Assembly: GCF_001039355.2 (NCBI RefSeq)
Contig: NW_019773629.1
Location: 1-21,937, forward strand
Length of the DNA stretch: 21,937 nt
Reading direction: 5' to 3'
Source of the DNA: Lingula anatina
Taxonomy: Eukaryota > Brachiopoda > Lingulata > Lingulida > Lingulidae
Shown one piece after another: positions 18,890 to 21,937 of this stretch. The stretch's first letter is position 1, and each line of letters opens with the position of its first letter. The translations under genes were made by a program, and so were the position numbers. Below the pieces are notes generated by a model. That model saw nothing but the letters and a program-made list of their open reading frames with translations. It was not told where the DNA came from and did not search any database.

Positions 18890-19025
18890 GGGACGTCACA
18901 TGGGGAGGCGTGTGAGTGGCGGAGAGACTATTTAAGATTAGGCGGTTTTCCTTTCATGTACGTCCGCCATATTTAGGTCGTGGCTTTGTAGAGCCATGGC
19001 TCAACTCGATGTGAATGCGGCCTAA
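18890..19025 (+). promoter_or_regulatory. Promoter-like GC-rich island with a 9-codon ORF
   Basis: Inside sequence that is absent from the TRIM-b flank. In order: ACGTCACA (18893-18900, CRE-like), TATTTAAG (18929-18936), a pyrimidine TTTTCCTTTC (18946-18955) about 20 bp further on, and ATGGCTCAACTCGATG (18996) in good context (GCC before, G after), giving MAQLDVNAA-TAA. The spacing resembles a TATA plus TCT-initiator start site. No following coding exon is recognised, so it may be a captured promoter or first exon. Confidence 0.3.
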
Positions 19026-19125
19026 AACTTACATTTACAACTGACCGACGTTGCGGTCTCAACTTTTTATTCATACTTCTCATTTTTATTCTGCTGAATG
19101 ACTAGCAGCATTAACCCAATCCCAT

Positions 19126-19585
19126 GCGTTGTTGATGAAGTGATTACATTCATATTCCGGGTATTTTTAAAACATTAAAACTTACAGCATAAATTAAATT
19201 GATTCAAATTTATACAGAATTTAAAAATTCATTCATAAAAGGGAATATCTTTGTGGCATAGGCGCTCGGGTTCGTTTCTAAGAAAGGCATGTTACAGAAG
19301 ATAAATAATGTAGATATTCTATCTGGAAAAATATTTATTATGAAAACTATTGTACATTCACAAAAGTGCATCTATTCATTCCACACCCTTTAAATAATTA
19401 ATCTAAAACAATCAGCTGCTCTTGCGATTGCAGCAGAGACGACAGTTCTTTTTTCGCCTCCAGATGGCGCTACAGAATTTGTTACTTTTGTCAAACATGG
19501 GGAAACTTTTCAGATAAAAGCATGCAGTGGAGCATATAAGGCATTCAGTAAACTTCATAATATCGTCCCAACGAGGGGTGGGGTG
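19126..19585 (+). repeat. Conserved 3' block after TRIM-c
   Basis: Begins GCGTTGTTGATGAAG about 1.05 kb after the stop, pushed away by the MITE and a further insertion of roughly 540 bp. It keeps the GGGAATATCTTTGTGGC and AAAGGCATGTTA segments shared with TRIM-a, but lacks the ~200 bp tail ending GTCAGATATGAAG. Confidence 0.8.
19454..19472 (+). promoter_or_regulatory. CTCF-like site downstream of TRIM-c
   Basis: TCGCCTCCAGATGGCGCTA, identical over 19 bases to the TRIM-a site although the surrounding block has diverged. Confidence 0.4.
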
Positions 19586-19781
19586 TGCTGTGTGGATACT
19601 AAATATATAGTTTTAAAAGTCCCATTATAACATTTAGAGGATCAATCTTAAGCATTTGATAACAATTTAGTTGTGTGTGTGTTGGAATCAGTCTGTCGAT
19701 GGAGTACTCATTGCATTTTGATGTTTGAAATCATCTCTATTTGTTACTATCAAAGAATTAGCCAGGAGTTGGTATGTAACT

Positions 19782-20032
19782 CTGTAGACATGATACGGTT
19801 TTCATTCTGTTCTTTTGCACAGGATGAGACATTCACAGCAGGAACGAACACCTTTCAACCCCTCTGACCAGGGCAATTTTTGTACAGTCCTAACTGCAGG
19901 TGGTCAGGTTGTATTATTTTAAAATAAATAACAAGTGAGATTCCAAATGTGTACATCTCCTGTATCGCACACAAATGACTATACATGTATATTTGTACCG
20001 TTTTATCACATATTAAACTGAAATAAAAACCA
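19782..20032 (+). other. Segment present only after TRIM-c, with a terminal-exon-like end
   Basis: The sequences on both sides are contiguous at 13939-13940 in the TRIM-b spacer, so this ~250 bp is an insertion here or a deletion there. It contains TTCTGTTCTTTTGCACAG, a strong 3' splice-site look-alike ending at 19821, then GATGAGACATTCACAGC reading DETFTAGTNTFQPL-stop, and AATAAA at 19923 and 20022. No upstream exon is identified, so a gene call is not justified. Confidence 0.3.
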
Positions 20033-20169
20033 CATACATACTTACAAGTTTAACATTATAAAACAAACCAACTGCACAGTAAGGGTCAATACCCTGGTAT
20101 ATAGAGTATCTTCATAGACAGTCAGAACCGGGGTTAATATATAAGTCCAGTTCTGCTATCTCTTGTAGC

Positions 20170-20266
20170 AAGTGCCTCCTGGTGCGGCGTACATCTCAGG
20201 TGACTCCGGCTATCAGGACGAGTGAGGTGTGTTCTCACATACGCCCTCTTCTGTACAAGTTGCTAC
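20170..20266 (+). repeat. Spacer core repeat, copy G
   Basis: Full core reading VPPGAAYISGDSGYQDE-stop in one frame. The terminal GTTAGTGCA is changed to GTTGCTACA. Pairs with copy D by its CTCTTCTGTACAAG end. Confidence 0.85.
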
Positions 20267-20690
20267 ATGTTTTAAGATACACATTAAACGTCATCCTGTT
20301 TATACAATTTTTTCCTGTTAATTCCAGCCACTTTCAATAACATTTGCCTTGACGATACCGTTATACCGTTATACTGATTTTTTACATTGAGCTTTTTATT
20401 TATTTGATATTTACTTTTTTGTCTTTTGTAATATAAAAGTTTTAAGCGCATTGTGTGCATTTAAGAGAATCGTTTGAAAATATTTGAAAAATACCAAAAC
20501 CCGGGTAAATTGGTAGTGGTGGGCGTGGAAGGTAATAACTGCTTAATAATTTACAATTTCCTATCCTAGTATTGAGCAGTAAACAACATGTCCCTGAACA
20601 AAATGTTATCAGAGAGCCTATACAGAATAACTTCACAGACAAACAGCGCCTGGGTTAATTAACTAGCCCAGTTCTGCTATCTCTTCTAAC

Positions 20691-20785
20691 AAGTGCCTCG
20701 TGGTCCGGCGTTCATCTCAGGTGACTCCGGCTATCAGGACTAGTGAGGTGTGTTCTCACGTACTCCCAAGTGTACAGTTAGTGCA
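20691..20785 (+). repeat. Spacer core repeat, copy H
   Basis: Full core, 521 bp after copy G. The first frame stops one codon early (CAGGACTAG). The upstream CTGGGTTAATTAACTAGCCCAG has the same phrase as the units before copies E and I. Confidence 0.85.
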
Positions 20786-21209
20786 GGTTTTAAGGCACAC
20801 ATTTAACGCCACCCCCTTTATACAATTTATTTTCTTGTTAATTCCAGCCACTTTCCATAATATTTTACCTTGACGATAAATTAAAATTCCAGGTGGTAAT
20901 ACCGATACTGACTTTTCACCTTGAGCCTTTTATTTATTTGATATTTACTTTTTTGTATTTTGTTATATAAAAGTTTTAAGCCCATTGTTTTTACTGAAGA
21001 GAATCGTTTGAAAATATTTGAAAAATAACAAAATCCGTGTAAGTTGGTAGTGTCAGGCGAGGAAATTAATAACTGTCTAATAATTGACACTATCCTATAC
21101 TATTATTGAGCAAAAACCAAAATGTTATCAGAGAGCCTTTATAGAATAACTTCACAGACAATCAGCACCTGGGTTACTAAACTAGCCCAGTTCTGCTATC
21201 TCATGTAAC

Positions 21210-21304
21210 AAGTGCCTCGTGGTGGGGCGTACAGCTCAGGTGACTCTAGCTATCAGGACGAGTGAGGTGTGTTCTCACGTACACCTTAGTCTACAGTTAG
21301 TGCA
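21210..21304 (+). repeat. Spacer core repeat, copy I
   Basis: Full core, 519 bp after copy H, with CTCTAGCTATC in place of CTCCGGCTATC. Like copy E in its downstream sequence, but interrupted by a 111-bp MITE 67 bp further on. Confidence 0.85.
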
Positions 21305-21371
21305 CACATTTAACGCTATCCTCTCTATACAATTTGTTTTCGTGGTTATTCCAGCCAATTTCCGTAATATT

Positions 21372-21482
21372 CCCTAACGAAAAAGTCTTATAGGATCCTA
21401 TAAGATCCTATAGGAAATTGGGCAAATTTCTTATAAAATCCTATAGTATTTTATGGGATCCTATAGGACTTTTTTGTAAGGG
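21372..21482. mobile_element. 111-bp MITE in the last spacer unit
   Basis: Ends CCCTAACGAAAAAGTC and, inverted, CCCTTACAAAAAAGTC, extending into TATAGGATCC palindromes. The whole can fold almost end to end. Target duplication ATATT at 21367-21371 and 21483-21487. The matching unit after copy E reads CCGTGATATTTACTTGAG without the element, which confirms the insertion. Confidence 0.85.
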
Positions 21483-21608
21483 ATATTTACTTTAGCGATA
21501 AAGGGAAAGATTCTCAATAAACTAGATGGTAATTTTCAGTGTTTACTTTTCATTTTGAACTTTTTACTCATTTGATATTTATTCATGTTTTGTATTTTGT
21601 AATATAAA

Positions 21609-21937
21609 CCCAGCGGGCAAATTATGTTGTTTTAACGTTGAAACAACGTTGAACCATAAAGTTGATAAGATGTTGGATAAACGTTGGATTTGAAAGTTGT
21701 GTCAACCTCAGATAACAACGTTGTATCAACGTCAGAAAACAATGTTATATCAACCCCACCCAGCGGGAAATTTGCCTGGATGTGTTTATCAGTAGGACAT
21801 GTTTGATGGCTAAATATATGTAGGGTATAAATGTATGGCCTTTAAGTTAAAATTTCCAAGGTTTAGATTAATATATATCTTTTCTTACATTTATATATAA
21901 GAAGATAACTACAACCATATATATATATATATATATA
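21609..21937 (+). mobile_element. CCCAGCGGG element, 3' end outside the window
   Basis: Starts CCCAGCGGGCAAATTATGTT exactly where the spacer unit breaks off after TATAAA. Rich in AACGTTG repeats between 21630 and 21750 (for example AACGTTGAAACAACGTTGAA), then a second CCCAGCGGG in direct orientation at 21759. The spacer does not resume before the window ends, so the right border is not seen. It resembles widespread invertebrate non-autonomous elements with this terminus. Confidence 0.6.
21918..21937. repeat. (TA)n microsatellite at the window end
   Basis: Alternating A/T to the last base; its true length is not visible. Confidence 0.9.

Larger units (their letters stand above)
20033..21608 (+). 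repeat. Repeat spacer downstream of TRIM-c: three ~520 bp units
   Basis: Units with cores G, H and I, colinear with the D-E-F spacer; the lead sequence ACATACTTACAAGTTTAACA matches 13940 onward. Differences from D-E-F are scattered base changes, small indels and the MITE at 21372. The last unit is cut at TATAAA by the CCCAGCGGG element at 21609. Confidence 0.8.

Noticed and set aside
418-21304. CRISPR-like regular repeats
   Set aside because: Spacing is about 520-550 bp, spacers are homologous to each other, and the DNA is plainly animal.

Overview
The window looks like nuclear DNA of a marine lophotrochozoan invertebrate, most likely a bivalve mollusc (inference). It is AT-rich, gene-sparse and full of short non-autonomous elements. 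It carries TACATGTA-type simple sequence of the kind common in mollusc genomes, and its only clear genes belong to a RING/B-box/coiled-coil/beta-propeller (TRIM-NHL-like) family that is known to be expanded in bivalves. Species cannot be fixed from the sequence. No RNA genes, CRISPR array, virus or complete autonomous transposon was recognised.

Three intact, single-exon TRIM genes lie head to tail on the + strand: TRIM-a (3120-4976, 618 aa), TRIM-b (10977-12824, 615 aa) and TRIM-c (16236-18077, 613 aa). All retain every RING and B-box zinc ligand, so all three should be competent E3 ubiquitin ligases. TRIM-b and TRIM-c share a compact promoter (bZIP-type TGACGTGG, then TATAAAA) and a short upstream ORF. 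TRIM-a lacks this promoter, and its last four codons come from sequence that is 3' flank in the other two.

The spacers are built from the same parts. Downstream of each gene is a conserved block containing a CTCF-like AGATGGCGCTA site. A repeat unit of about 520-550 bp also recurs; its GC-rich core of about 95 bp occurs nine times, at 418, 961, 9178, 14046, 14596, 15133, 20170, 20691 and 21210. The locus therefore reads as a tandem array of [repeat spacer - TRIM gene - conserved 3' block] modules, probably continuing beyond both ends of the window.

Mobile or foldback DNA includes a ~1.26 kb inverted repeat (9371-10628), two MITEs dated by empty sites in paralogous copies (18093-18261 and 21372-21482), a truncated relative with a G27 tract (13738-13861), and the start of a CCCAGCGGG element (21609 onward). 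Single N bases at 10171 and 13862 mark assembly joins. The first is flanked by a ~180 bp direct duplication that is probably artificial.

The main interest is the evolution of the TRIM cluster: mosaic (gene-conversion-like) genes, a C-terminus remodelled by deletion, and an exon-like spacer repeat of unknown function.
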